From positions 3,428,501-3,492,500 of the forward strand of contig JAQFVV010000030.1 of NCBI GenBank assembly GCA_028023455.1: DNA of 64,000 nucleotides, written 5' to 3'. Of this stretch, positions 36,155 through 47,298 are shown in pieces. Both the position numbers and the translations under genes were made by a program. Below the pieces are notes generated by a model. The model was not told the DNA's origin, ran no database searches, and saw only the letters and a program-made list of their open reading frames with translations. Source of the stretch: Epiperipatus broadwayi (Eukaryota > Onychophora > Udeonychophora > Euonychophora > Peripatidae). Each line of letters opens with the position of its first letter. Position 1 is the first letter of the stretch.

Positions 36155-36920
36155 ATTCATGTTGGTAGACTGAAATCTTTAACAGACTGCAAAATTGCCA
36201 CAATTTTACCTTCATTGTACATTCACTGCCACATAAATTCTGATAAATAGGATTGTATGTGTTATTGTACTGTTTTCTGGTGCTTTTTGTTCTGCTATTT
36301 GGCTAGACTCCACAGTCTTTCGATGTGTTGCATATGCATACCTGTATGTGGATTCATAAAATTATATCAATGATTGATCTTAAACTATTCAAAATCAGAA
36401 TGGTGTAAATCATCCATTTTATATGCCTTCCATCCCTGGAACACTTATTATAAAGCACTTGAAAGTCTCTCTGCACAAGCCACTGAATAACCACTGCTGT
36501 GGAAGTATTTTCCCCTGCTGGATTTTCCACTTGCTTAGAAGGCTTTTGTCGATTTCCATTATTTTGTTAGAATTTCCAATTTGCATGATGGTCTAGATAA
36601 AATGCTGTAGGTACAAACTTCTCAGAGGTAGTTGTTCCAATCCATAAGCATTTTGTTGCACAAATGTAATTGTCATTTACTCCAATGTATGACCATTAAC
36701 TATTCACACCAGCTATAACTAAATCTGACTACAATCACAAATGACATTCTAAATCCTTCTAACCATTTCCTTTCCGAAGGTATATTCATTTATGACAAGC
36801 TTTCAGGTTGCATTCCCATTGTGTGTCTGGTTGAAAATAAAGTTTCATATCATGACCATTACTACAGACATTTTGGGAGAGCAGTATACCATACTTCTGC
36901 AAATATTAAATTGTCTATTT
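36155..36920 (-). pseudogene. Merlin (IS1595 / ISXO2-like) DNA-transposon transposase, decayed
   Basis: Read downward from 36920, frame pieces match the ISXO2-like DDE transposase family used by eukaryotic Merlin elements. In order they are: the N-terminal zinc-binding part CSNGHDMKLYFQ ... WECNLKACHK; KWLEGFRMSF; the first catalytic block EIDKSLLSKWKIQQGKILPQ with QWLFSGLCRETFKC (36.47-36.57 kb); then GWKAYKMDDL, YNFMNPHTGMHMQHIERLW and HIQSYLSEFMW (36.2-36.4 kb). These correspond to family blocks VEID-S ... QWVFGG ... WKAY ... NFV-P-TG-HTQ-IE-LW ... SYL-EFMW. Several stops and frameshifts break the frame. I did not find the terminal repeats. Merlin normally makes 8-9 bp target duplications. 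Confidence 0.87.
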
Positions 36921-36978
36921 TTCTGTGGATGCAAGATCTCAAATTGTAATCATTTTGACAAAATTCTGAATGTAAAAC

Positions 36979-37725
36979 ATGGATAGATCACCCCCCTCTA
37001 ATGATAGATGGTGGAATTCATTATTTGATAATATTCAGAAAGTTGTTGATCTGAATGAAAATCCAATTATGTCAAAAATTAAGTACTGGAATGCATATAA
37101 AATAATACATGGGGAAAACAACATAAACAAAGGGTCTCTCAGGATTACTAATCAACAACTGATTTTGAGATCAAAATTCTGGTTCATTGAGGCAAAATTT
37201 CAAGATTTCTTAATAAAAATTAACCTGGAGTCCCTCCCTACAAACTAATTTTTGGCATACAGGAGAAATTTTAAGAAGATCAATCCTGTGTACCAGATGT
37301 GTGAGAGAGAGGAGGAATCAATTGACCACCTTTTTCTTAGCTGTCCCAGTATGTCCAAATACAGATCAATAACTCATGAATGGTACAGCAATATGAATGC
37401 TAACTATAAATCAATTAAAGACTATATAGGTCAAAGTCTATTTACAGACATAAGACTGACAATTTTTGTGAATTATGCCCTGTGGGGTGTCAGATGTAAA
37501 GTAACGATTGAAGGGATGAGAGACCCACATAATTTAAGAATGTCATGGAGAAAATCATGAGGGACCGACTAATTGCTCCAAGCTATATCACAAGAGCAAC
37601 ATGAGAGAAGGTTGGATCTACTTTGCTTCAAATAGATATGTAATTGATGTCATTCTAGTATTTGTAACATTCAATATAGCAATTAGCAATAGAATAAAAT
37701 TTTTCTTTAAAAAAAAACAACATAA
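36979..37725 (+). pseudogene. Non-LTR retrotransposon ORF2 C-terminus with 3' UTR and poly-A
   Basis: One reading frame runs 36979-37560 with a single stop (TAA, 37246-37248). It carries the region after the RT: WWNSLFDNIQKVVDLNENP, KIKYWNAYKIIHG, then the zinc-knuckle-like zf-RVT part QMCEREEESIDHLFLSCP, and DIRLTIFVNYALWGVRCK near the end. The HLFL-CP block and the EIRL/DIRL-(V/I)N-A-W---RCK block recur in the second copy at 46.3 kb. The first Cys of a typical CxxC appears replaced. After the stop about 150 bp of UTR ends in A9 at about 37710-37718. The RT core and endonuclease are lost by 5' truncation. The upstream edge abuts the Merlin relic. Confidence 0.82.
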
Positions 37726-38784
37726 GCAATTTACTAACCTGTTAGCTTACACGTTTTTACATCTATAAAAAATATTAATTAATCACATGTTGTGAATGGA
37801 CTTTATAATACATTTATTTCTATGTTTTAAAGTTAACAGTAATTTATAATCGATTTATTGATATTTTTTAATATTAAAAAGTAAACCATATTCGTTAAGC
37901 TTATGAGATAACTATGCTCCTGAAAATGTATATTTAAAAAACACAAGGCTACCAAACATACTGTCTGGAATTATCCATAATCAATGATGTCTGGACTAAT
38001 ACTTAAGTCTTATACTATATATATATATATAGCCAGGCCCCAGGAAAATCTGAGGAAAGCAAGCGTAATAAATAAAAGTTTTATTATATGTTATTTTTAT
38101 TGATTTGGTCATAAACTTTTGTGACAATTGAAAAAATAGTTGGTTGAATATGGTAGCAGCTGCTAAGTACTAGTGTGAGAGGAATCATTATTATTAATGG
38201 TAGAAAATCGAAGGCAATTAAAATAAAATTGATATTAATTGAGGATTTATATTAGATTCATTTTTGTTTTGTTTTTTGTTTTATAACAATAATCTTTAGA
38301 AAAAATTGCAGATGATTTAGTAAATTAGCTTGTTAAGAGCTTGATGAGCTCTATATATAACATTTATAAATACAAGCTTACTAAATTAGGTCATGTGACA
38401 GCTGACTTGGATTTTTTATTTTATTTTATTTTTTGCTATTGAGGCTTTGGCGATTTTATATTGCTAATGCTATTAATGTATGGTATATCTGAACTTAGTT
38501 CAGTTCTATATGGCTATTTAAATTAGATAGCTGGATTGGAAGACATGAATGTCTGAAAATTTCAGATTTTCTACTTAATGGTTATCCATTAGATAAAGTG
38601 CTGGGCTTGTCCTGGTATTTTTAATCTAATGCTTGAATATTCTAGCACCTCACTGATGACACCAAGATTCCTTCTAACATACTAGAATATTGAATATTTA
38701 ATTTTAATAATATAAATAAGCTATTTCATCTAAATTAATTATTAATACATTGTACAGGTTTACACCTCATTTATATATTAATAT
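37726..38784. other. AT-rich spacer, no gene seen
   Basis: No coding-like frame; a short (TA)n near 38015. A weak inverted pair AATATTCTAG / CTAGAATATT lies at about 38635-38690. Confidence 0.45.
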
Positions 38785-39665
38785 ATGCATTCGAACTCAG
38801 TCTTTCACATGACCTACAACTCTCAGTCCATCTTATATCTGATCCACCTGACACACATGTTGAAAAGATAATAATCACAATACATATTTTCTAACCACAC
38901 TCCACTGCCTCCACACATATATACAATCAGTACTCACTTTTAGAACCAATCTTCATACAGCTCAAACTCCTTCACCCAACTCTTCAGCCTTTCATTTCAT
39001 TGAAAATCTGATGATGGAATGTTCAAAGCTCACGTTAGTGCCAAGGTTGTCATCCTACCAATGTTGATGTTTATTCATTCTGACCCCTCATGTACAGGAG
39101 AATAATCCATTTATACATACATAAAAGAGAGATGAGCAGACCTTTTATGCATGTCATGTGAAAATCTGAGTTCGAATCCTGCTTATATTACATATATAAT
39201 TGCAGGTGTAAGCCTGTACAAGGTATTAATATATACAAATAATGCATAAACGGTCTGCCCATCCCTAGCATATGTATATATAAATGGATTATTCTCCTAT
39301 ATATGAGGGGTCAGAATGACTAAACATCAACATCGGTAGGATGACAACCTTGGCACTAATGTGGGTTTTGAACATTCCATCATCAGATTTTCCATGAAAT
39401 GGATGGAAGAGTTGTGGATTGGAGTAGTTTAAAGCCTGTCCATTAAAGTATGAAGATTGACTATCTTAATATAAAGCTGAGTACTAATTGTATATATGTG
39501 TGGAGATGGTAATCTGGACCAACTGATGAGTGCTGGTTTAGCACAAAATGCCTATATTGGTGATTATTTATCTTTTCAACATGTGTGTGATTAGGTGGGT
39601 CAGCAATATAAGATCCCATTAAGAGTTGTAGGTCTTGTGAAAGTCTGAGTTCGAATTCCTAAATT
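38785..39665. repeat. Family A foldback, largest copy (about 880 bp)
   Basis: The outer ends are CGAACTCAGTCTTTCACATG (left) and its inverse near 39630-39655 (TTGTGAAAGTCTGAGTTCGA). The arms pair along most of their length, for example GATGATGGAATGTTCAAAGC versus TTTGAACATTCCATCATCAG and AAGGTTGTCATCCTACC versus GGTAGGATGACAACCTT. Near the centre (39165-39185) GAGTTCGAATCC is a perfect tRNA-type B-box sequence and is followed by a diverged end motif. No coding capacity. Confidence 0.88.
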
Positions 39666-40593
39666 AATTATGTAAAGAACTGTTATTCTTCTTATCTATT
39701 ATATAAAATCAGACATAAATCCCGAATATTGGTGTATCATAAAACTCAACAAAATATATTTTAATAATGCTTTGTAATCTTTTATAAATATTATGTAATA
39801 AACTATATGTAATTAAAAATGCTACTTAAATGAATAAATCAAAAACAGTTTTAAATGTATAGCCCTTACACATCTTCAATGTAAAAAATATTTCTCAAAG
39901 GCACATATTAGACTGCTAATTTTGATTACACGTTTTCCAAAATGCACTCACATGAACATTATTAGTTTTTCGATTTATTGATGAATTTGTGCCACTAATG
40001 AACTATGCTTATTTTATTTTCGGTTTTTAGTCAGTAGTTCATTACAAATTATCTTTACTTTTTTAGGATAAAAATAGGACTAAATATCATTTATGTTCTA
40101 AAATGTTGGTGATAATGCAAGGTTCCTATTTGGCTTTATGATAATGTTTTTTCTTATAATAATGTTAGCCTTTCTTACAAGATTGTTTGGCTGTTATAAT
40201 ACTGAATCATCAATTACAAAGCCATATCTTCATTGGAGTAGGCATTTGAAATAGATGAAAATAATAGAACTTTCTGAAAAAATAATTTGGCGGTACTTTA
40301 AGATGGTTTTCATAGAAAAAGTTTATCATTTTATATTATAAAACGTTCTCAAACTTTTATGAGGAGTAGGCATATATATATATATTGATTTTATTGAATG
40401 AATATAGTTGAAGATACGATACAACAAAGAAACATAATTAAATAGGATAATGAAGTCTTTTTAAAACTTTTTTTTAACCAATCAGTTAATAGACAGCTTC
40501 ATAAAATATCTGAGTAAAAGACCAACATGCAATATCCAGGATTTGCCTTTCATTCACTGCTTTGCGTAGCCATTGCAAAACTCATCTTGTGGT
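39666..40593. other. AT-rich spacer, no gene seen
   Basis: No coding-like frame or family match. Confidence 0.5.
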
Positions 40594-40690
40594 TTTTTTA
40601 TATATGTCAAAGCATTGACCGGGAAGCAAACCCGGACTCAACAGCTTGGAAGGCAGCTACGCTAACCGCTAGGCCACCAATGCATTGATT
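40594..40690 (-). mobile_element. tRNA-Gly(UCC)-derived mini-SINE, subfamily G1, best-preserved copy
   Basis: Minus strand 40683-40612 is a 72-nt clover-leaf: acceptor GCATTGG / TCAATGC, D arm with GGCCTAGCGGTTAGC (A box), anticodon loop CTTCCAA (UCC, Gly), T arm CCGGGTTTGCTTCCCGG (B box with one change). It is followed by TTTGACATATATA and an A7 run. There is no CCA or T-terminator downstream. The body is close to a eukaryotic tRNA-Gly, but the shared 3' tail with the other copies makes it a SINE. Confidence 0.88.
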
Positions 40691-42089
40691 AAGATTTTTT
40701 TCTGTTTTTTCATTTTTCTATAATTAGGATGGTCACTTCAATTTATAAGTAGTTACTAATGACGATTTAAAAAATATATAAATAAAAGAATATGTATTAG
40801 AATATTATTATAATGTGGAAGTCTGGCATTGAACTGCCCATGAGAGTCATTTTGTAACTTTCTTTACTTTCTCTGGTAAAAATATGATCTACTTTTCTTG
40901 GCAGCTTTTTTAAGGATATCTTTAAGTGTACAATACAAGTAGTAATTTGAAAGTAAAGATTCTATTATAAAAAATATAATATCTTAAATTTCAATTTTTT
41001 TGTCTATTTAAATAGAATGAGCCACAAGTACAATTAAGTCCCAAGTTGTGCAACAATACAGTACTTTTCAGCAACAGCCATTAGAATTTTCTTCCAGTTT
41101 TAAACTTTATCTTGACATAAACATTGTGGCGAATTTGAAATTTACCTTTAATGATTTTTCCATAAGTAGACAAAGGATATATCGCAAGAAATTCAAAACT
41201 ATGGTAGTTCTCCAAGCATTTTTTGGTGTGTGTATCACATAATTGTTTTATGTTTTTTATGTTATGAATAATTTTAAAAGTATCACCATAGCTAATTTCC
41301 AATTGATTTTGCTACTTAATTCTTCAGAATTTTGTTACTACTCGATCATTGTTGTTAGTGTCACTCATTTATTCATGTTTGACATTTGTGTGTCTATTTT
41401 TGAATTCAGTTTGGAGAAAAAACAATACTACAGTAACAATATATAATTTTTATATTATGCTGATATACATTAGTACATTTCAGCTCTTATTACTGCTTGA
41501 GTTTTTCAAAAAACTAGAAAACAAAGTTGTCATGGGTAACATACTTGACTGAAGAATCAATGTCCTAAGAATAAAGAAAAACTATTGTTTGAAGATGCAT
41601 ACAGCCAGAGTAATATATCAGCCTGAAAAAAAATAAAACAGCTTTGATAATGATTATCAACCACTTGCATACATTCAACAAATGTTTTTTGTTATTGTTG
41701 TTACGTTCCATAAAGCTGACACTAAATTCTAATGATTTCATATATTGATGTTTTTTTTTTTCCATTTTTGACAAGATGATATTAATATTATATGGATTTG
41801 GCAATGCAATAAGAAAGACAAAGTTTGACAATATGATGAGGTTTTTTTAAGATTAATTTTCTTTGCTCCTGATATATGACCTATCTCTCACAAATGCATA
41901 TTCTTGTTGTATTTTAACTTCAACCATTAATTCTCCTAACATTTCCAAAATATAATATTTTTTGTTTCAATATGTAGGTTTTAGTGAAGGTAAAAATTTG
42001 ATTTTTTGATAATAAATTTATTGATTCTTATTTATTGAATTTGAAAACATTTTTGGGGGGGATTATTATATTAACCAATTGACAAAAAT
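40691..42089. other. AT-rich stretch with overlapping short frames, no gene
   Basis: Short open frames of 60-90 codons crowd 41048-41831 on both strands. Their compositions mirror one another and none resembles a family, so I treat them as chance. Confidence 0.45.
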
Positions 42090-42166
42090 GTCAAGCATTG
42101 GTGGTCGAGAGGTCAGCACAGCAGCCTTACAAGCAGTTGTCCCAGGTTATGACACATGAAAAAAAG
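42090..42166 (+). mobile_element. tRNA-derived mini-SINE, subfamily G2, internally deleted
   Basis: GTCAAGCATTGGTGGTCGAG, AGGTCAGCACAGCAGCCTTA and CAAGCAGTTGTCCCAGGTTA match the G2 body up to the variable region; the T arm is deleted, and the sequence joins directly to TATGACACATG and A7. Target duplication not evident. Confidence 0.82.
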
Positions 42167-43738
42167 TCCTCTAATTATAATAATATATCAAATGCAAAAA
42201 TTTATTTTTATCATTTTAATAAATAATTGTGATGTAATTATATAATTATGTATTTAAACTTTTTGTAAAAGGTAATTAATTTTTAGACATTTGTTGGAAG
42301 ATGCAAATTCTTTATTTGCTGAATATTGTCCAATCAGAAACATTGATCAATAATATATGATTTTGAATGGTAAGAACCAGTAAGGTTTCGACAATTTTCT
42401 TTTTTAAAACTGGTTATTTTCATCAAGTATGCATTAAAACAGTCTGAAAACATAGACTGCATTGCCAGTCAGATTTTTAGCTTGTTTTAAACCTAATGAC
42501 CGAAACTTGGAAAAATATCAAAAATGTGCTTCCAAATTTAATAACTTTACTTTTTATTACAAGCATAAATACAAAAAGAAATGTTCTGTTTATTCACGTA
42601 TAAATCTTCACAATAACTTGTCAAGATGTTACTATATTTAAGCTTGCTATTATTATTTTTGGCCAAGAAACATGTTGATTTAATTAAATTTATTGCCATA
42701 ATTTAAGTGCAATTAAGAAATAAATGTCCTAAAGTTTATTATAATACAAGCTGAAAATAATTAAATAAATAAAGATTCTTTTGGCTTCCATTATTGCGCT
42801 AACATAAATTAGCAGTAAGAAAATTTATGTGAATGTTATATAATATTTAAAAATACACAAAATAAACATTGAATAAATAAATAGTTAGCCATTCCTTTCA
42901 ATGTATAAAGTATAAAATGGAAATAAAAATTGTGCTTGCTCCTCTGGCATATTTAATTTGTATAGTACATTTCAAGATGTATGTGGGTTAGATGATTATT
43001 CACAGTCTTATATACAATATTATGTAATTATTGTAGATATATTACATTTGCATCCATTTTCATTAAATTTCTGATATTGGGCTTCGGACAACAATAGAAT
43101 TTCAAATTTTAGTAAGAAATAGGTATTGTATTAAAGGTGGTAATGAGCATAAATTTAAAGATTTAATTTATTTTTTTACAAATTAAATTAAATATAATAT
43201 AGCCGGTCAATCAGATTACAAATAAGCAAATAGATATCGTTATTATTATCAAGAAATTCTCACCAATGGTTACTACCGCAATACTATAAATATTTTATTT
43301 CTTTGGAACTGTAGGGGGAATCAGAATTCCATTCTCAACAAATTTCAACACATACAAACAATAATATAAAATCAAATAAGTAAGTAAATATTAAAAGTAA
43401 TATCTTTTTTATTAACAAAATTAACTATAATTACCTAGAAAGTCTTTCAAATTATATAAAATAAATCTTTATAAAAAGCTTTTCACTGCATTGAGACTTA
43501 AACAATAATCTGAAACCAAGCAAATAACAATATTAATTGAGCAGCATATGAACGGATAATATATTTTTTACCATAATAGGGCATATTAGTTTCCCGTTTA
43601 TTTAAGCCATGATGTATAGTGCTGTCTGTCTTTTGTAAAATGACTTATGTATTTCATAAACATGTAGATATCTTTTCCTCTACTTTAAGAGAGTAAATCA
43701 AAATTCATATTTGACTTTATTCTTATGTTTGAACAGAT
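42167..43738. other. AT-rich stretch, no gene seen
   Basis: No coding-like frame. GTCGAAACC on the minus strand and GACCGAAAC on the plus strand near 42.4-42.5 kb hint at retroelement ends but form no complete motif. Confidence 0.45.
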
Positions 43739-44411
43739 AAATAATGCTAAAAGATGTGATATGTTGGACTATTTCCATCATTTATGAGTGAATGTTGAAT
43801 GTATAGAAAATTTTAAACTTTATTTAAACTTTCCAAATACAAACAACTTGTTAGTAATAACACACAAATAGGCAATACAGGTTAGTAATTACACAATATT
43901 TCAAGTAGTATTATTCTCCACTCTTCTTCAGGTATTGCTGGCCTATATGCACAGTGACAATATTCGCTTAGAAGTTTAATTCACCTTTAGATTCTTGAAT
44001 ATTGAATTTAAGGCAAACGCTCTACAAACTGAGCTATTCTGTCAAAGGCAACATATAGTAGAAATTTGATATAATTTGACTGAATAGCTCAGTTGGTAGA
44101 TTTGCCTTAAATTCAATATTCAAGAATCTAAAGGTGTGAGTTCAACTTCTAAGCAAATATTGTCACTGTGCATTTAGGCCAGCAACACCTGAAGAAGAGT
44201 GGAGAATAATACTACTTGAAATATTGTGTAATTACTAACCTGTATTGCCTATTTGTGTGTTATTACAACAAATTGTTTGTATTTGGAAAGTTTAAATAAA
44301 GTTTAAAATTTTCTATACATTCAACATTCACTCATAAATGATGGAAATAGTCCAACATATCACATCTTATAATATACTACCATTACAAACCTTCAGACAA
44401 ATAATGCTAAA
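43739..44411. mobile_element. Family C: inverted dimer of a tRNA-promoter SINE with 13-bp target duplication
   Basis: AAATAATGCTAAA flanks a 647-bp element (43752-44398) on both sides without mismatch. The two arms (about 290 bp each) are near-perfect inverts, from GATGTGATATGTTGGACTAT at the left edge to its complement ending at about 44366, with a centre of about 45 bp near 44050. The right arm begins at its inner end with GAATAGCTCAGTTGGTAGA, a perfect pol III A box, followed about 45 bp later by GGTGTGAGTTCAACTTC, a B-box-like sequence; the left arm carries the same promoter facing the other way. The body then contains CACCTGAAGAAGAGTGGAG. Thus two SINE heads meet at the centre with tails outward. 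Confidence 0.9.
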
Positions 44412-44977
44412 GTTTAAAATTTTAAGTAAAACTTTTTTTTGTTTATTTTGATGTAATTTAGTAATGAAATTATATCAAACTATATCTTTTTGTATTACTG
44501 TATTTTATCCAGTGGATTGAAAATATGTACATTATTAATACTAAAATTTGTCAAAACAAACTGTTATTAATTTATATAGAAATTTTATCCTATGTTAAAG
44601 ACCGATAATTAATTATCCACGTAGTAAGTTTTCAAACACGCTGAATTAATTTATTTTATTAATAATGTTGAATTATACTTTCAACCTCAAATGCAAAATG
44701 TAATGCTTCTATAAAATAAACTGATTTTTTAATATTAATTCATAACATAAGCACACTAAATTTTTGGCACACATCTTTTTTTCTGATATATTTTTTTTTA
44801 GATTTTGAAGATAAATATTATCTCTTTAATTAATCATCTTTGCCGTGAGTCTTTTGATATAATAATCTTACAAAAGATCGGAGAACTCCTTTGGTATTAT
44901 ATTAAGAATTATTAGTTCTATAATCAAAATTAAGAATCATAGATCACATGACCCTATTATCTTAAGCTTGTAAGTTA
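44412..44977. other. AT-rich spacer, no gene seen
   Basis: No feature recognised. Confidence 0.5.
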
Positions 44978-45210
44978 TAAACAATGAGGATTGCCAATTC
45001 CTCAACAAGCTTTGTGATAAATGCTTAGCCCGAGCCAGCATTTAAAATATCTCTGCCAGGACCCCCCCCAACCCCTGACCATGGTTTTGTGCTTTGGCAC
45101 TCCTCAGAGAGATGCCAGCGTAGATTCAGACCCTAGATCTAAAAATGCCAACCCAAAGCCAAGCACTTATCTAAAAGTTAAGAAATTGGAAATCCTCATT
45201 GTTTATTAGT
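44978..45210. repeat. Family D repeat, short copy
   Basis: Ends are inverted: AAACAATGAGGATTGCC (left) and GGAAATCCTCATTGTTTAT (right). The body, ATTCCTCAACAAGCTTTGTG ... CCCCTGACCATGGTTTTGTG ... CCAAAGCCAAGCACTTATCT, matches the longer family D foldback at 60.9 kb. A 62-codon frame inside is incidental. Confidence 0.8.
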
Positions 45211-46305
45211 TCTATTTTTTTATTTATTATTTGTTCTGATGTTTTTTAATAAATATATTAAATTTACTTGATTAAATCTTTAAGTGTCCATATATATTCA
45301 TTGGACCATTAGTAAGAGTGGATTTTCACTCTTATTATTAAAAGGAGAGAGGTTGTCTTAACAACAGTGAGAAATACATGTTATAAGTATTGAAAATCTG
45401 AAAGGAATTGTATTATAACAATTACTTATTGATTTTCTATTTGGAAAATAAGGTGAGCAAATAAACAAACTTATTATTATTATATTTTATCGTAGTTGAT
45501 TACTATATAAAATTACCATTAACTTTTTTGTATTTTAAATAGTGTATGCGTGCAGCAACATTTTCATTTCACAAAAATTTTATATATCATACATTAAGCA
45601 TTAAACAATCACGAAATATAACATGACTAAAAATAAAACTGTGTCTTTTAAATGTACCTTTGCTGAAAGATCATTTAATCTTACAAATTTTTAAAAAACT
45701 TTTTTTCCAGTCAAAATCAATTAAATAAATATTAACTTTATGCTTTCTCCACATAAGTCTCTTGACAGTTTTCTCCATAAATTCAAACTGACCTTCATAA
45801 AAAAACATGTATAATCTATTATAAATCCATATTTTCAAGACTCTCAACAGCATTTTAGAAGCTAGATTAAGATAATTGATGTTAAATTATTATATTTAAT
45901 AAAACTAGACTTTTGTTTCCAGAAATAATTGTTATTATATATATACACACAATCGTCTGTGTTTTTTTAATTGATTAGTTTAACAACTTTTTTTAAAATT
46001 TCTCTTTCAAGATAATTTTATTTGACCTATAAGTGATTATAAAAAATAAAAATACAAATAAAAACAAATAGATAACAAGAATTAACTAGGTGAAGTTACA
46101 GGGTGATACATACAAAGAAGAAATGATCCAAAAGTCAGTAGAATATAAAATGAGTGTTAGTAAAGAACTTAGTCTGTGGATGCAAGGTGAATATTGTTCA
46201 TTTAGTCTATAATGAAATACCTTTGTTAGTAAATCCTGTTTTGGTAAGTTAATTTTATTAAATCATAATAGTTATTTTTATCTAAATTATTTAGGGGTTG
46301 GTTGG
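45211..46305. other. AT-rich spacer, no gene seen
   Basis: No feature recognised. A 60-codon minus-strand frame at 45671-45853 has no resemblance I can name. Confidence 0.45.
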
Positions 46306-46560
46306 TCAGGTGCTGTTTAGGCCAGTTGTGAATTCCCAGGTTAATATGGCCAGGTATGGATCAGCCTCTCTCTTGTCTGTTTCTTGGATATTTTTAATTA
46401 TGTTGAAGAAGCAGTTATTGAGGTCATCAAGTGGTAATTTTTGAAAAATCACCTTGCATCTGGTCAACCAGATGGCAAAGTTTATGTAAGCGGCGAGCCT
46501 GATTTCAGCCTCTATTTAAAACCCCTTGAAGTGATGTTAGGTCTGGACCATTATTATTAA
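46306..46560 (-). pseudogene. Non-LTR retrotransposon ORF2 C-terminal fragment, same family as 37 kb
   Basis: The minus strand from about 46560 reads NNNGPDLTSLQGVLNRG, then after a frameshift AEIRLAAYINFAIWLTRCKV and onward through DDLNNCFFNIIKNIQETDKR to AILTWEFTTGLNST and a stop at 46306-46308. The EIRL-x(3)-(I/V)N-(F/Y)A-(I/L)W-x(2)-RCKV block aligns directly with DIRLTIFVNYALWGVRCKV at 37.4 kb, so both are tails of one non-LTR lineage. This copy continues about 45 residues further, giving the true C-terminus. The zinc-knuckle part and RT are missing. Confidence 0.75.
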
Positions 46561-47294
46561 CTTTTTTTAAAATTTAATGTAAATTAAATGAAACATTTTA
46601 ATATGGACATAAATAAATGTAATTCTTAAACACTTGTTGACCTCTTAGTTTGGTGAAAATGATAAAGCAATTAATAAATATAAACTAATTAATAGCACTA
46701 AATTAGCTTTCGACAAAACACGGCCAGAATCATAGTGCTAAATGAAATTATGCAAAACACATATGCTTATATAATATGTAAATGATGTATAATATGCTAA
46801 TAAGGCAATTAAATGTTCCATTTTCCAGATAATGAAATACAGATATCCTTTTTGTTGATGGAATATCCTTAGCATTTTCCCAAGCCTCTTTGTACTTTCT
46901 TTTCCTATCATGTCTTTCTGAGCAAACTTTCTAATATTGTATGGAGAAAATGTATGACCCATGATGTGTTCATGGTCAAGAAAGATAATCTGTATTCAGT
47001 CTTTTGTTTAACTCTGTTGTATAGCTATGCATGTTGGCAATTCTCATAGATCTATTTCCATGAGATTCCCTATAATACACAAAATTGCAGCTCACTGCTA
47101 ATAATTAGCTTATATTTATTGTTTTACCTTTTCAACCAAATGAGATTAACATGTGTTTAATAATTACATAATTTGTTGAAAAGAGTTAATAAGTTGAGAT
47201 TTACTGTAAAATAAATGTGGTAAATGTGCGCTGGTCATTTTTGTATTACAGTTTATTAATGAGGGAATTACATTCTAGCCATTTATATATATAT
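46561..47294. other. AT-rich spacer, no gene called
   Basis: A 74-codon minus-strand frame (46738-46962) has no recognisable motif. The right end is an (AT)n tract used as the insertion site of the LTR element. Confidence 0.45.
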
Positions 47295-47298
47295 ATAT

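Noticed and set aside
40612-40683. Functional tRNA-Gly(UCC) gene on the minus strand
   Set aside because: The clover-leaf is good, but it is followed by the shared SINE tail and an A-run instead of a pol III terminator, and several diverged copies share that tail.
41048-41831. Cluster of 60-90 codon frames on both strands
   Set aside because: Overlapping antisense frames in low-complexity AT-rich DNA; no motif or family resemblance.
42372-42510. Second hammerhead-like motif (TTGATGAAAATAACC ... GTCGAAACC)
   Set aside because: Core is CUUGAUGA rather than CUGAUGA and no matching stem III with a cleavage triplet could be found.
44185-44225. Hammerhead-like CTGAAGA ... GAAA inside the family C arm
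   Set aside because: Stem II is imperfect and stem III/cleavage triplet do not fit convincingly; kept only as a SINE body feature.
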